A stretch of DNA of 64,000 nucleotides, from positions 17,180,431 through 17,244,430 of the forward strand of contig OX459104.1 of assembly GCA_949775045.1 (NCBI GenBank), in the 5' to 3' direction. The position numbers and the translations under genes were made by a program. Below, piece by piece: positions 1-14,160 of this stretch; the stretch's first letter is position 1, and the number at the start of each line of letters is the position of its first letter. This stretch comes from Metridium senile. Its lineage: Eukaryota; Cnidaria; Anthozoa; Actiniaria; Metridiidae. A model generated the notes under the pieces. It searched no databases. It worked only from the letters and a program-made list of their open reading frames with translations, and had not been told where the DNA came from.

Positions 1-3000
1 AAAGTTTTCAGTAGCAAATGTACTGGTAGCGAAAATGCGAAGTAGCACAAGGTTCATACACCGTTCATACATACCTAAAGGTTCAAAATGATTCTTCAAA
101 TCTTCAGAGTCGAGGTATCCAGCCAGGCGGATGAAAGACACAGATCAGAAATGTTTGTTGAACTTATCTTGATCTAAAACTGTTTAAAAAGATGTTATTA
201 ACATCGCTATCTTTTCACGTCAATATCATTCAATGTTGCAAGACTATTAAAAGTAACATTCGATCTAATAACAGGTTCCAATAGAGCTGTTTTAAAAGCT
301 GGTGTTTGTCTGTTTATCTGTTTGTGCAAGATGGCCGAGGGCTAATGCTAATTTGCAAAGAACAGAATGTGACAATATTCATTTGGTATATATAATTGAC
401 AAGAATAAGTTAACTCACACTTAACTTAGACTCAACTCAAAATTAAACTTAACTCAAACTCAACTTAAACTCGATTATTGGATTTCAACTAAGAGAGAAA
501 TATCATGAGTCTGTTCCCTCTGATAAATGTCAAGGTTTTTTTTTTTTGTAAAACAAACTAACTATTATTGTGTATTGTTTGACAAGAAACTTGTTTAGTT
601 TAGAATTAAATATCCTACAAGTTTCATACATACCTAAAGGTTCAAAATGATTCTACAAATCTTCAGAAGCGAGATATCCAGCCAGGCGGATCCAAGACAC
701 AGATCAGAAATGCTTGTGCAACTTTCTTGATCTAAAACTGTTTAAAATAATGTGATTAACATCGCTATTTTTTCACGTCAATATCATTCATTGTAAACAA
801 TTCAACAAGTACAATTCGATCTAATAACGAGTTCAAATAGAGGTGTTTTAAAACCTAGAGTTTCTCTGCATATATATCTGTTTCATGAGCGCTGAGCAGG
901 GCTAATGCCAAATTTGCAAATAACAAAATGTGACAATATACTCATTTAGTATATAGTGGAAATAGATAAAAGGCTACATCAGATTGACTTATTATTTTTC
1001 TGCAAATTAAAGAAATATGGTGAAACACTGACCGAAATCAACCTTGTTAGACGTTAATTAATACATAGCCTGCGTTACAGCCTGCGGAATTTTCTTCGTA
1101 AAGTCCGTCTGCGAGACAGCGCCCGAAAGCTTGTTCTAGAACCCCAACTGAATTGCATTATATATAATAGTTGGTGATTGGCTCTTGCCTCTTGTTGATT
1201 CTTACACGAACTCCTATTGGATAACAACATACAACAGGATGTAGCTAGTTGCCATGGTCTTTTTGAAAGTAAAGAGTTCATATTACAAGCGATGAATGTG
1301 TCGAACAAATCGGTAAACAATCGTTTTTATCCCTCATATTAAAGGGGAATATTGAGGTAGATGAGGCTTACATAATAAATGTTTTTTGCAATTGTGTAAT
1401 AATTTCACGAAATATTGACCATGTAGTTAGGGGCTAATATTTCTAGATTTGGAGTTTGACCTTTCGACCTAAGAAAAAAACATTGAATAGCACTCCGGCC
1501 GCGTCTATTATTTTCTTTCTTCATACACTTCGGATGGAAGGAAATATATATTATAAAAACTATGTTTGTATAGGTAATAATATGATTTTGATTTCAATTT
1601 GGAATTATTTGCACGAGTTTGTTTTTCAAATAGTCCGTAATTGCACGAGCCTGAAGGGCAGTTTTTTAATAGTACGTTTGTATGAAAATAAATACTTTCT
1701 TGTATATTATGACAACAAAAATGTTAAGAAAATAGTACAATATCCACAAGCTTAATATATACTTCAATTAAAGTTCAAAATGTTTCTTCAATTCTAGAAA
1801 CAGTGTATCCAGCTAGGCAGATCTGAAACAGAGATCCAACATGTACACTGACTTATCCAAAATTGCTCAAAACGTGGTCAAAATCGATGTCTTTTTAGCT
1901 TAAATCTCATTCAAGATTGTAATAACAACGTCAATGTCAAATTCTGCTTAATACGGGACTCAAAGAGAGGCTTTTTATAAGCGAAGTTTTGTCTGTATAT
2001 ATCTGTTGTTACGGTTGTGAAACATAGAACATTTACATCTAAAAGGCGGCTTGAATAATACATAAAATATACCAAATAACATCTAAGATCATGAAGTTCT
2101 CAAGCAGAAAGAATGGAATGAATTAAGATATACTCACGAACCTAGATTAGCAATATAAATATTTAAGGTAAGATATGGTACCGTTGCAAAACTTAACCAG
2201 CGTTACCAAACAAATTATGTATGTGTGTATGTATGCTTTCTTCGTCAAAATTAAGTAGGAAGAAAATCATTTTAAGAATTTAAACAACATCTTTTTATGG
2301 TCCTTCTTGCTATTTCTATATAAACATGTTTTGTAAATATTTTTGTGTGGTAGTTTGATAAACATTAAAAGTCATGAAGTGCATGATGTACTAAAACAAG
2401 ATTCTGATCAGTTTTAGTAAGTTTGTGTGAAAATAGACTATTAGTTTCCGGCTAACTATTTTCGTGTATTAAAAGTATGACAAAAAAAAAATTGTTAAGA
2501 AAAAAATAAAATTCCCATAAGCTTAATATATAGTTCATATATAGTTCAATATGTTTCTTCAATTCTAGAAACAATGTATCCAGCCAGGCGGATACGAGAC
2601 ATAGATCAGATATGTATGTACACTGACTTATCCAAAACCGTTCAAAATATGGTTGAGCTTAAATCTTATTCAAATTTGTAACAACTTTACAATGTCCAAT
2701 TCTAGCTAATAACGGATTCAAATAGAGGCTTTTAAAAAGCTAGGGTTTGTATGTATAACTGCATGTTTGTCAGTGCAAGATGACCGAGGACTAATGCTAA
2801 TTTGCAAAGAACAGAATAATGTGGCAATAATTATTTGTTATCAGTATAAACAACAATAAGTTAGACTTAACTAAAACTCAACCCAAAGTCAAACTCAACT
2901 TAAACTATAACTCGACCATCAGAATTCAACTAATTAAAATAAAAAATGACTATAAGCCTGTTCCGATGATGAATGTACAGTTTTCTAAATAAACAATAAA

Positions 3001-3450
3001 TAAACTAAGTATTATTGTATATAATGAGTTGAAGTGCGTTCGGTGTATAACTAAAATACAGATACGTAAAAACAAATTCATATGCTCTTGACGTGAATTG
3101 TACCCCACGGTTTCGCCTTTAGCAAACCACGCTGGATACACTTCTGCGTTTCCATTTACGGTGTTCAAATTTACTTAAGCAATAAATATCGTCCTGGGAC
3201 CCCCACAGTTGCTTATACTACATTGTCTTGCTGCGTATCTAGCGTGGTTGGCCCCTGTGGTGTACGTAATGGTTAACAAATAAGACTATTAAAAAGGCCG
3301 AAACTGTGGGATTCAATTCCCGCCAAGGGCATATTATATTTTTCTCATATATCTTTATTATTGTGTATGTTTGAAAATAAAATTGTTAAGTATAGAATTA
3401 CAGTTCCTACCAGTTCATAATTATGAAACTTTGAGATATTTAATCATACT
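1..3450. repeat. Complex satellite, unit 1 (left end cut by window)
   Basis: This is the first of four tandem units of a complex repeat. Each unit contains several diverged sub-repeats built around a CCAGCCAGGCGG core (here near 119, 678, 1,808 and 2,579), a 'tgcaagatggccgagg' segment and runs of Aact/Caact-rich sequence. Units open with iterations of a 'tagcgaaag' motif and close with a tRNA-like segment. Positions 1 to about 1,700 are nearly identical to 10,265-11,970, closer than to the adjacent unit 2, which suggests recent exchange between units 1 and 4. I see no convincing protein gene; the short open frames are shared only because the DNA is duplicated. Confidence 0.8.
3251..3330 (+). 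repeat. tRNA-like segment (A/B-box, SINE head or tRNA pseudogene)
   Basis: The sequence has an A-box-like 'tggtgtacgtaatgg', a B-box-like 'ggattcaattccc', and ends (gcccctg ... caagggc) that can pair as an acceptor stem with one mismatch. The anticodon arm does not fold, and the T arm is one base too long, so a functional tRNA is unlikely. The same segment sits at the end of each satellite unit. Confidence 0.4.
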
Positions 3451-6427
3451 GTGAGTAAGTAGCGAAAGAACCATTGACAAGGAAGCGAAAGCACGATTTC
3501 AGTAGCGAATGTACTGGTAGCGAAAGTGCGAAGTAACAAAAGGACCGGACACCGTTCATACATATACCTAAAAGTTCAAAATGATTCTTCAAATCTTCAG
3601 AGTCGAGCTATCCAGCCAGGCGGATCAAAGACGCTGATCAGAAATGTTTGTGCAACTTATCTTGATCTAAAACTGTTTAAAGAGATGTTATTAACATCGC
3701 TATCTATTCACGTCAATATCATTCAATGTTGCAAGACTATATAGAGTAACATTCGATCTAATAACAGGTTAAAATAGAGGTGTTTTAAAAGCTGGTGTTT
3801 GTCCGGTTATCTGTTTGTGCAAGATGGCCGAGGGCTATTGCTAATTTGCAAAGAACAGAATATCATAACATGTTTTTGGTATATATAATCGACAAGAATA
3901 AGTTAACTCACACTTAACTTAGACTCAACTCAAAATTAAACTCAACTCAAACTCAACTTAAACTCGATTATTGGATTTCAACTAAGAGAGAAATATCATG
4001 AGTCTGTTCTCTCTAATAAATGTCAAGGGTTTTTTTTGTAAAACAAACTAACTATTATTGTGTATTGTTTGACAAGAAACTTGTTTAGTTTAGAATTAAA
4101 TATCCTACAAGTTTCATACATACCTAAAGGTTCAAAATGATTCTACAAATCTTCAGAAGCGAGATATCCAGCCAGGCGGATCCAAGACACAGATCAGAAA
4201 TGCTTGTGCAACTTTCTTGATCTAAAACTGTTTAAAATAATGTGATTAACATCGCTATTTTTTCACGTCAATATCATTCATTGTAAACAATTCAACAAGT
4301 ACAATTCGATATAATAACGAGTTGAAATAGAGGTGTTTTAAAACCTAGAGTTTCTCTGCATATATATCTGTTTCATGAGCGCTGAGCAGGGCTAATGCCA
4401 AATTTGCAAATAACAAAACGTGACAATATACTCATTTAGTCTATAGTGGAAATAGATAAAAGGCTACATCAGATTGACTTATTATTTTTCTGCAAATTAA
4501 AGAAATATGGTGAAACACTGACCGAAAACAACCTTGTTAGACGTTAATTAATACATAGCCTGCGTTACAGCCTGCGGAATTTTCTTCGTAAAGTCCGTCT
4601 GCGAGACAGCGCACGAAAGCTTGTTCTAGAACCCCAACTGAATTGCATTATATATAATAGTTGGTGATTGGCTCTTGCCTCTTGTTGATTCTTACACGAA
4701 CTCCTATTGGATAACAACATACAACAGGATGAAAGTTTGACCATTTAGGGGCTAATATTTCTAGATTTGGAGTTTGACCTTTGGACCTAAGAAAAAAACA
4801 TTGAAGTGCACTCCAACCGCGTGTATTATTTCCTATCAGCTCTATTTAGCTTAAATCTCATTCAAAATTGTAATAACAACGTCAAAATGTCAAATTCTGC
4901 TTATTAATAATACGGGACTAGCTCAAAGAGAGGCTTTTTATAAGCGAAGTTTTGTCTGTATATATCTGTTGTTCATTTATCAAACATAGAACATTTACAT
5001 CTAAAATGCTGCTAGAATAGTACATAAAATACCAAATAATATCTAAGATCATGAAGTTCTCAAGCATTCAAAATGCATGGAATGACTTAGGATATATTTA
5101 AAATCTTAGACTAGACATAGAATTAATTATTTAAGGTATGGTAAAGTTGCCAAATTTAACCAGCGTTACCAAATAAATAAATTATGTATGGGTGTGTGTA
5201 TGGCCTCTTCATCAAAATTAAGTAGGAAGAAAATCATTTAAAAAATTTAAACAACATCTTTTTATGGTCCTTCTTGCCATTTCTATATAAACTTGTTTTG
5301 TAAATATTTTTGTGTGGTAGTTTGATAAACATTAAAAGTCATGAAGTGCATGATGTATTAAAACAGAATTTCTGATCAGTTTTAGTGAGTTTGTGTGAAA
5401 ATAGACTATTAGTGTCCGGCTAACTATTTTCGTGTATTAAAAGTATGATAAAAAAAATTGTTAAGAAAAAAATACAATTCCCATAAGCTGAATATATACT
5501 TAATATATATATAGTTCAAAATATGTTTCTTCAATTCTTTCAAGTCAGAAACAATGTATCCAGTCAGGCGGATACGAGACATAGATCAGATATATATGTA
5601 CACTGACTTATCCAAAACCGTTCAAAATATGGTTTAGCTTAAATCTTATTCAAATTTGTAACAATTTCACAATGTCCAATTCTAGCTAATAACGGATTCA
5701 AATAGAGGCTTTTAAAAAGGTACGGTTTGTCTGTATAATTATTTGTTATACATAAACAACAATAATTATCTCACACTTAATTTAGACTTAACTTAGACTC
5801 AACCCAAAGTCAAACTCAACTTAAACTATAAATCGACCATTAGAATTAATAATATTAATAAAGTTAATAATGTTCAATACTTATAACGCGCATTTTAACA
5901 TGACTCGATGATCAAATTCGCAAAAGAATTCAACTAAAAGGACACTGAAATGCTGGACTATAAGCCTGTTCGCACTGATGAATGTACAGTTTTCTAAACT
6001 ATAAATAAACTAACTAACTATTATTGTGTATAATGAGTTGAACTGCGTTCGGTGTATAACTCAAATACAGATACGTGACAAAAAAAATTAATAAGCCGGC
6101 TTGATGTGATTTTGCCTTTAGCAAACTACGCTGGATACGCAGCCACACAATGTAGTATTATTCGCTTCATTTCTGCGTTTCCATTTACGGTGTTCAAATT
6201 TACTTAAGCGATAAATATCGTCCTGGGACCCCCACAGTTGCTTATACTACATTGTCTTGCTGCGTATCTAGCGTGGTTGGCCCCTGTGGTGTACTTAGTG
6301 GTTAACACATAAGACTAAAATTTTTCTCATATATCTGTATATGTTTGAAAAGAAAATTGTTAAGTATAGAATTACAGTTCCTACCAGTTCATTAACTATG
6401 AAACTTTGAGATATTTAATCATATACT
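3451..6427. repeat. Complex satellite, unit 2
   Basis: Second tandem unit, starting at 'gtgagtaagtagcgaaag'. It holds the same order of sub-repeats as unit 1 (core copies near 3,612, 4,158 and 5,560). A deletion near 4,735-4,850 removes most of the third sub-repeat. Its tRNA-like segment (from 6,280) is truncated and has lost the B-box half. No gene is seen. Confidence 0.8.
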
Positions 6428-7854
6428 GTGAGTAAGTAGCGAAAGAACCATTGACAAGGTAGCGAACGCACGTTTTTAGTAGCGAATGTAGCGCTATATC
6501 AAAAAATGTACTGGTATCGAAAGTGCGAAGTAACAAAAGGACCGGACACCGTTCATACATATACCTAAAAGTTCAAAATGATTCTTCAAATCTTCAGAGT
6601 CGAGGTATCTAGCCAGGCAGTTCCAAAACACTGATCAGAAATGTTTGTGTAACTTATCTTGATCTAAAACTGTTTAAAAAGTTATTACCATCGCTATCTT
6701 TTCACGTCAATATCATTTAATGTTGCAAGACTATATAAAGTAACATTCGATCTAATAACAGGTTCCAATAGAGCTGTTTTAAAAGCTGGTGTTTGTCTGT
6801 TTATCTGTTTGTGCAAGATGGCCGAGGGCTAATGCTAATTTGCAAAGAACAGAATGTAACAATATTCATTTGGTATATATAATTGACAAGAATAAGTTAA
6901 CTCACACTTAACTTAGACTCAACTCCAAATTAAACTCAACTCAAACTCAACTTAAACTCCATTATTAGATTTCAACTAAGAGAGAAATATCATGAGTCTG
7001 TTCCCTCTGATAAATGTCAAGGTTTTTTTTATAAAACAAACTAACTATTATTGTGTATTGTTTGACAAAAAACAAGTTTAGTTTAGAATTATATATCCTA
7101 CAAGTTTCATACATACCTAAAGGTTCGAAATGATTCTTCAATTCTTCAGAAGCAAGGTATCCAGCCAGGCGGAAAAACACAGATCAGAAATGTTTGTGCA
7201 ACTTTTCTTAATCTAAAACTGTTTAAAACAATGTGATTAACATCACTATCTTTTTACGTCAATGTCATTCATTGTAAAAAATTCAACAAGTACAATTCGA
7301 TCTAATAACGGGTTCAAATAGAGGCGTTTTATAAGCTAGACTTTCTCTGCATATAATCTGTTTGCACATGATTGCTGAGGGCTAATGCCGAATTTGCAAA
7401 TAACAAAACGTGACAATATACTCATTTAGTCTATAGTTGAAATAGATAAAAGGCTACATCAGATTGACTTATTATTTTTCTGCAAATTAAAAAATTATGG
7501 TGAAACACTGACCGAAATCAACCTTGTTAGACGTTAATTAATACATAGCCTGCGTTACAGCCTGCGGAATTTTCTTCGTAAAGTCCTTCTTCGAGACAGC
7601 GCCCGAAAGCTTGTTCTAGAACCCCAACTGAATTGCATTATATATACTAGTTGGTGATTGGCGTGGTCAAAATCGATGTCTTTTTAGCTTAAATCTCGTT
7701 CAAGATTGTAATAACAACGTCAATGTCAAATTCTGCTTAATACGGGACTCAAAGAGAGGCTTTTTATAAGTGAAGGTTTGTCTGTATATATCTGTTGTTA
7801 CGGTTATCAAACATAGAACATTTACATCTAAAATGCGGCTAGAATAGTACATAA

Positions 7855-7965
<111 letters not shown>

Positions 7966-8271
7966 TCTTTAATCAGGATACCAACGTCACCTTACGGTGA
8001 TTTACAGAAGGGTCCTAAATAAAATAAAATAATAAAAATCTAAAAATCCAAATAAATAATTTTCAGACATATATTATATCTAAAAATTACAAAGATTAAT
8101 ATAAAATATAATTATAGTCCAAAAAATTATCCTAGTGTTTAAAAATTATAAAATCTAATAATTGATGAAATTAATTACAACATGCTTAAAAAATTAATTT
8201 CTTAAATAATACTTATTTGTCTTGAGTAATTATGTTAAGCTTAGAAATTTGCTTCTTAAAAATTGCAAGAC

Positions 8272-8616
8272 TCAAAGCATTACGTATATAGTCAAGCAAA
8301 TCTTATTCCAAACAATGGCGGCAAAATTGTTCGTTTTCTTTTGACCCCACCTGGTGTGCGCTTGAGAGGCACGAACATTATTCTTAGTTCTAGTATTATA
8401 TTCATGGAAATCTCTATTTAATTTATATTCAAAATCATGTTCTAATACATTCTTATGGCACTTATACATGAAAATAGCTCGATGTTCAGCTCTTCTTTGA
8501 GCAAGTTTCTTCCAAGAAAGTTTGTCTAGAGCTTCACTGGCAGAAGCTCGAGAAGGCAAATCTAGCACAATTCGTGCTGCATTGTTATGAAGCACCTGAA
8601 GTTCTGACATAAATAC
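8272..8616 (-). pseudogene. C-terminal fragment of non-LTR reverse transcriptase
   Basis: The open frame shows the conserved region after the RT domain: LQVLHNNAARIVLDLPSR, then an alpha-helical stretch, then a YNTRTKNNVR-type motif, as in jockey/CR1-type polyproteins. The endonuclease domain and the catalytic FADD region are missing, so this is a dead-on-arrival copy. The fragment ends shortly before the element's UTR and AAT tail. Confidence 0.75.
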
Positions 8617-9416
8617 CAAAATAAATACCAAATAACATCTAAGATCATGAAGTTCTCATACAGAAAGAATGGAATGAATTAGGATATATTTACAAACCTA
8701 GATTAGTAATATAATTTAAGGTAAGATATGGTAACGTTGCAAAACTTAACCAGCGTTACCAAATAAATTATGTATGTGTGTGTGTATGTATGCTTTCTTC
8801 GTCAAAATTAAGGAGGAAGAAAATCATTTTAAGAATTTATAGGACATCTTCTTATGGTCCTTCTTGCCATTTCTATATAAACATATTTTATTAATATTTT
8901 TGTGCGGTAGTTTGATAAACTGAAGTAGTAGAACTGGTAGTTTGAAGTCATGAGCTAAAACAAGATTCTGTTCAGTTTTAGTAAGTTTGTGTGAAAATAG
9001 ACCATTAGTTTCCGGCTAACTATTTTCGTGTATTAAAAGCATGATTAAAAAAAATTGTTAAGAGAAAAATACAATTCCCATAAGCTTAATAAGCTTAATA
9101 TATACTTCAGTTATAGTTCAAAATATGTTCTCCAATTGTTTCAGAAACAATGTATCCAGTCAGGCGGATACGAGACATAGATCAGATATGTATGTACACT
9201 GACTTATCCAAAACCGTTCAAAATATGGTTTAGCTTATCTTATTCAAATTTTTAACAACTTCACAATGTCCAATTCTAGCTAATAACGGATTCAAATAGA
9301 GGCTTTTAAAAAGCTAGGGTTTGTATGTATAACTGCATGTTTGTCATTGTAAGATGACCGAGGACTAATGCTAATTTGCAAAGAACAGAATAATGTGGCA
9401 ATAATTATTTGTTATA

Positions 9417-9600
9417 AAGAGTGGTTTTCATTAACCCGTGAAACAAAGTGTAATAGGGAAAGAGTAATAAAGTGTTTTAATGTGTAATAGTGCTATTGAA
9501 CAAATAATTATAAAACAAAAAATTACAGTTAAAGTGTAATAAAGTGTAATAAAGCATATTACGCTAAAGTGTGTTTCACGGGTTAATGAAAACCACTCTA
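9417..9600. mobile_element. 184-bp TIR element (MITE) with TA target site
   Basis: The ends are inverted repeats of about 27 bp (agagtggttttcattaaccc and its complement) flanked by TA. Units 1 and 2 lack it at the same place, giving an empty site. The interior repeats 'aaagtgtaat' several times. The ends resemble the 'gagtgaagtcatttaacctg' MITE at 17,248. Confidence 0.8.
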
Positions 9601-10028
9601 TAAACAACAATAAGCTATCTCACACTTAATTTAGACTTAATTTAGACTCAACCTAAAGTCAAACTCAACTTAAACTATAAATCGACCATCAAAATTCAAC
9701 TAAAAGGACACTGAAATGCTGGACTATAAGCCTGTTCGCACTGATGAATGTACAGTTTTCTAAACTATAAATAAACTAACTAACTATTATTGTGTATAAT
9801 GAGTTAAACTGCGTTCGGTGTATAAGTGAAATACAGATACGTGAGAAAAAATTTCATATACCGGCTTGATGTGATTTGTATCCCACGGTTTCGCCTTTAG
9901 CAAACCACGCTGGATACACGTCTGCGTTTCCATTTACGGTGTTCAAATTTACTTAAGCGATAAATATCGTCCTGGGACCCCCACAGTTGCTTATACTACA
10001 TTGTCTTGCTGCGTTTCTAGCGTGGTTG

Positions 10029-10104
10029 GCCCCAGTGGTGTACGTAGTGGTTAACACATAAGACTAAAAAGCCGAAACTGTTGGATTCAATTCCCGCCAA
10101 GGGC
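10029..10104 (+). repeat. tRNA-like segment, second full copy
   Basis: This is the unit-3 counterpart of the tRNA-like segment at 3,251-3,330, with A-box-like 'tggtgtacgtagtgg' and B-box-like 'ggattcaattccc'. Its anticodon arm does not fold either. It is probably tRNA-derived repeat sequence rather than a tRNA gene. Confidence 0.4.
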
Positions 10105-10233
10105 ATATTATATTTTTCTCATATATCTTTCAGTATTATTGTGCATGTTTGAAAACAAAATTGTTAAGTATAGAATTACAGTTCCTACCAGTTCATTAAC
10201 TATGAAACTTTGAGATATTTAATCATATATACT

Positions 10234-13200
10234 GTGAGTAAGTAGCGAAAGAACCATTAACAAGGTAGCGAAAGTTTTCAGTAGCAAATGTACTGGTAGC
10301 GAAAATGCGAAGTAGCACAAGGTTCATACACCGTTCATACATACCTAAAGGTTCAAAATGATTCTTCAAATCTTCAGAGTCGAGCTATCCAGCCAGGCGG
10401 ATGAAAGACACAGATCAGAAATGTTTGTTGAACTTATCTTGATCTAAAACTGTTTAAAAAGATGTTATTAACATCGCTATCTTTTCACGTCAATATCATT
10501 CAATGTTGCAAGACTATTAAAAGTAACATTCGATCTAATAACAGGTTCAAATAGAGTGTTTTAAAAGCTGGTGTTTGTCTGTTTATCTGTTTGTGCAAGA
10601 TGGCCGAGGGCTAATGCTAATTTGCAAAGAACAGAATGTGACAATATTCATTTGGTATATATAATTGACAAGAATAAGTTAACTCACACTTAACTTAGAC
10701 TCAACTCCAAATTAAACTCAACTCAAACTCAACTTAAACTCGATTATTGGATTTCAACTAAGAGAGAAATATCATGAGTCTGTTCCCTCTGATAAATGTC
10801 AAGGTTTTTTTTATAAAACAAACTAACTATTATTGTGTATTGTTTGACAACAAACTTGTTTAGTTTAGAATTGAATATCCTACAAGTTTCATACATACCT
10901 AAAGGTTCAAAATGATTCTACAAATCTTCAGAAGCGAGATATCCAGCCAGGCGGATCCAAGACACAGATCAGAAATGCTTGTGCAACTTTCTTGATCTAA
11001 AACTGTTTAAAATAATGTGATTAACATCGCTATTTTTTCACGTCAATATCATTCATTGTAAACAATTCAACAAGTACAATTCGATCTAATAACGAGTTCA
11101 AATAGAGGTGTTTTAAAACCTAGAGTTTCTCTGCATATATATCTGTTTCATGAGCGCTGAGCAGGGCTAATGCCAAATTTGCAAATAACAAAATGTGACA
11201 ATATACTCATTTAGTATATAGTGGAAAAACATAAAAGGCTACATCAGATTGACTTATTATTTTTCTGCAAATTAAAGAAATATGGTGAAACACTGACCGA
11301 AATCAACCTTGTTAGACGTTAATTAATACATAGCCTGCGTTACAGCCTGCGGAATTTTCTTCGTAAAGTCCGTCTGCGAGACAGCGCCCGAAAGCTTGTT
11401 CTAGAACCCCAACTGAATTGCATTATATATAATAGTTGGTGATTGGCTCTTGCCTCTTGTTGATTCTTACACGAACTCCTATTGGATAACAACATACAAC
11501 AGGATGTAGCTAGTTGCCATGGTCTTTTTGAAAGTAAAGAGTTCATATTACAAGCGATGAATGTGTCGAACAAATCGGTAAACAATCGTTTTTATCCCTC
11601 ATATTAAAGGGGAATATTGAGGTAGATGAGGCTTACATAATAAATGTTTTTTGCAATTGTGTAATAATTTCACGAAATATTGACCATGTAGTTAGGGGCT
11701 AATATTTCTAGATTTGGAGTTTGACCTTTCGACCTAAGAAAAAAACATTGAATAGCACTCCGGCCGCGTCTATTATTTTCTTTCTTCATACACTTCGGAT
11801 GGAAGGAAATATATATTATAAAAACTATGTTTGTATAGGTAATAATATGATTTTGATTTCAATTTGGAATTATTTGCACGAGTTTGTTTTTCAAATAGTC
11901 CGTAATTGCACGAGCCTGAAGGGCAGTTTTTTAATAGTACGTTTGTATGAAAATAAAAATACTTTCTTGTATATTATGACAACAAAAATGTTAAGAAAAT
12001 AGTACAATATCCACAAGCTTAATATATACTTCAATTAAAGTTCAAAATGTTTCTTCAATTCTAGAAACAATGTATCCAGCTAGGCAGATCTGAAACAGAG
12101 ATCCAACATGTACACTGACTTATCCAAAATTGCTCAAAACGTGGTCAAAATCGATGTCTTTTTAGCTTAAATCTCATTCAAGATTGTAATAACAACGTCA
12201 ATGTCAAATTCTGCTTAATACGGGACTCAAAGAGAGGCTTTTTATAAGCGAAGTTTTGTCTGTATATATCTGTTGTTACGGTTGTGAAACATAGAACATT
12301 TACATCTAAAAGGCGGCTTGAATAATACATAAAATACCAAAAAACATCTAAGATCATGAAGTTCTCAAGCAGAAAGAATGGAATGAATTAAGATATACTC
12401 ACGAACCTAGATTAGCAATATAAATATTTAAGGTAAGATATGGTACCGTTGCAAAACTTAACCAGCGTTACCAAATAAATTATGTATGTGTGTATGTATG
12501 CTTTCTTCGTCAAAATTAAGAAATAAGAAAATCATTTTATGAATTTAAAGAACATCTTCTTATGGTCTTTCTTGCCACTTCTATATAAACATATTTTATT
12601 AATATTTTTGTGTGGTAGTTTGATTAACATTAAAAGTCATGAAGTCATGCACTAAAACAAGATTCTGATCAGTTTTAGTGTGTTTGTGTGAAAATATACC
12701 ATTAGTTTCCGGCTAACTATTTTTGTGTATTAAAAGTATGACAAAAAAAATTGTTCTTTAAGAAAAAAATACAATTCCCATAAGCTTAATATATACTTCA
12801 GTTATAGTTCAACATGTTTCTTCAATTCTAGAAACAATGTATCCAGCCAGGCGGATACGAGGCGAGGCAGAGATCTGATATGGATTCTCACTGACTTCAA
12901 AAACCGTTCAAAACAAAGTCAAAATAGATCTCTGTTTTGCTTAAATCTCACAATAGCAACGTCAAAATGTCAAATTCTACTTAGTAAGGGACTCAAATAG
13001 AGGCTTTTTATAAGCTAGGTTTTGTCTGTATAATATCTGTGTGTGCAGGATGGCCGAAGGCTAATGACTATTTTCAAAGAACAGATATGTGACAATATTC
13101 ATTTGGTGTATATTAATTAACACGAATAAGTTAACTCAAACTTAACTCAAACTCAACTCAAACTCAACACAAACTCAACTCAAACTCGACAATTAGATAT

Positions 13201-13560
13201 ACCAAAGAGAAAAACCATGAGTTTGAAAATGTTAAGTTAGTTTTGTAAAATAAACTAACTATTATTGTGTTATGTTTGACAAAAAAAAACATGTTTAGTA
13301 TAGAACTTCGGTTCCTACAAGTTTCATACATACCTACAAGCTCAAAATGATTCTTCAAATCTTCAGTAGCGAGGTATCTAGCAAGCCGGCGGATCGAAGA
13401 CACAGTTCAGAAACTGTTTGTTCAACTTATCTTGATCTAAAACTTATTTAAACAGATATCTTTTCTCATCAATGTCAATGAGTTTGATAAAGTACAATTC
13501 GAGCCAATAACGGTTTCAAATAGAGGCTTTTTTATATGCTAGGGTTTGTCTCCGAGGGAT
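10234..13560. repeat. Complex satellite, unit 4
   Basis: Fourth tandem unit. Its first 1.7 kb is almost identical to unit 1. It then diverges, and carries extra sub-repeat copies near 12,842 and 13,380 before the array ends in the segment that is duplicated at 52,450. No gene is recognised. Confidence 0.75.
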
Positions 13561-14160
13561 AATGCTAATACAAAACATCTGCAAAGCCGAAGACTCTATC
13601 AAGTTCGTCAACAGACAACAGACAAAGGACCTAGCACACCTGGCGCGTCAGCTAAATAGTATACTAACGAAGGGACTCCTTTTTTAATAACAACGCTAAC
13701 ATCAAGAAAGGAAGGTCAATGATAACACTAGAACAACAGGTATTACAGCCCATCAACATGACTGCAGATGAATTCTACAAACAATCAAAGAAATTTACAC
13801 ATACATCCTCAAATTTATAAAGAAGCTTGGATTGGGATATGGTTGGCTGAGGCCTTAACCAAAAAATGTCTGTCAATGCAGATGTGGTCTAAACCAAAAC
13901 AAGAAGAAAATGCTAATTTTCATGGCGGAAGTAAGCGTTGGTATTTTGATTGGTCTAAACAACAATGGTTTGGTGACATGTCTGTGTAAAAAACAAAACA
14001 CAATGTTGATATGACACGCACTATCTGTAAAGAACAGGGGAGGGGAGGGGGAGTAATTTTAATACAATCAAAATGCTACAGTGGACTGAATAAGTTTAAT
14101 CGATCAAATATCAATCGAGGAAACTTGTACATTGTAATGCTTATTCAATTACTGACTAAA
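13561..14160. repeat. Start of the duplicated segment; dispersed module copy
   Basis: This stretch includes 'gtattttgattggt', a G-rich 'gaggggagggggag' tract and 'atcgaggaaacttgtac'. It recurs at about 48,310-48,590 and 52,450-52,720. It marks the left edge of the segment shared with 52,450-62,850. The 73-codon open frame at 13,768 shows no family signature and is not called. Confidence 0.65.

Noticed and set aside
1075..1320. 81-codon minus-strand frame also found at 11,340-11,585
   Set aside because: It is the same only because the whole 1.7 kb is duplicated; no family signature.
1456..1755. 99-codon plus-strand frame, also at 11,721
   Set aside because: Starts at TTG, and the C-terminus differs between copies after a 2-bp indel; no evidence of coding.
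13768..13989. 73-codon plus-strand frame
   Set aside because: Its second half is the dispersed-module sequence that is out of frame or interrupted in the other copies.
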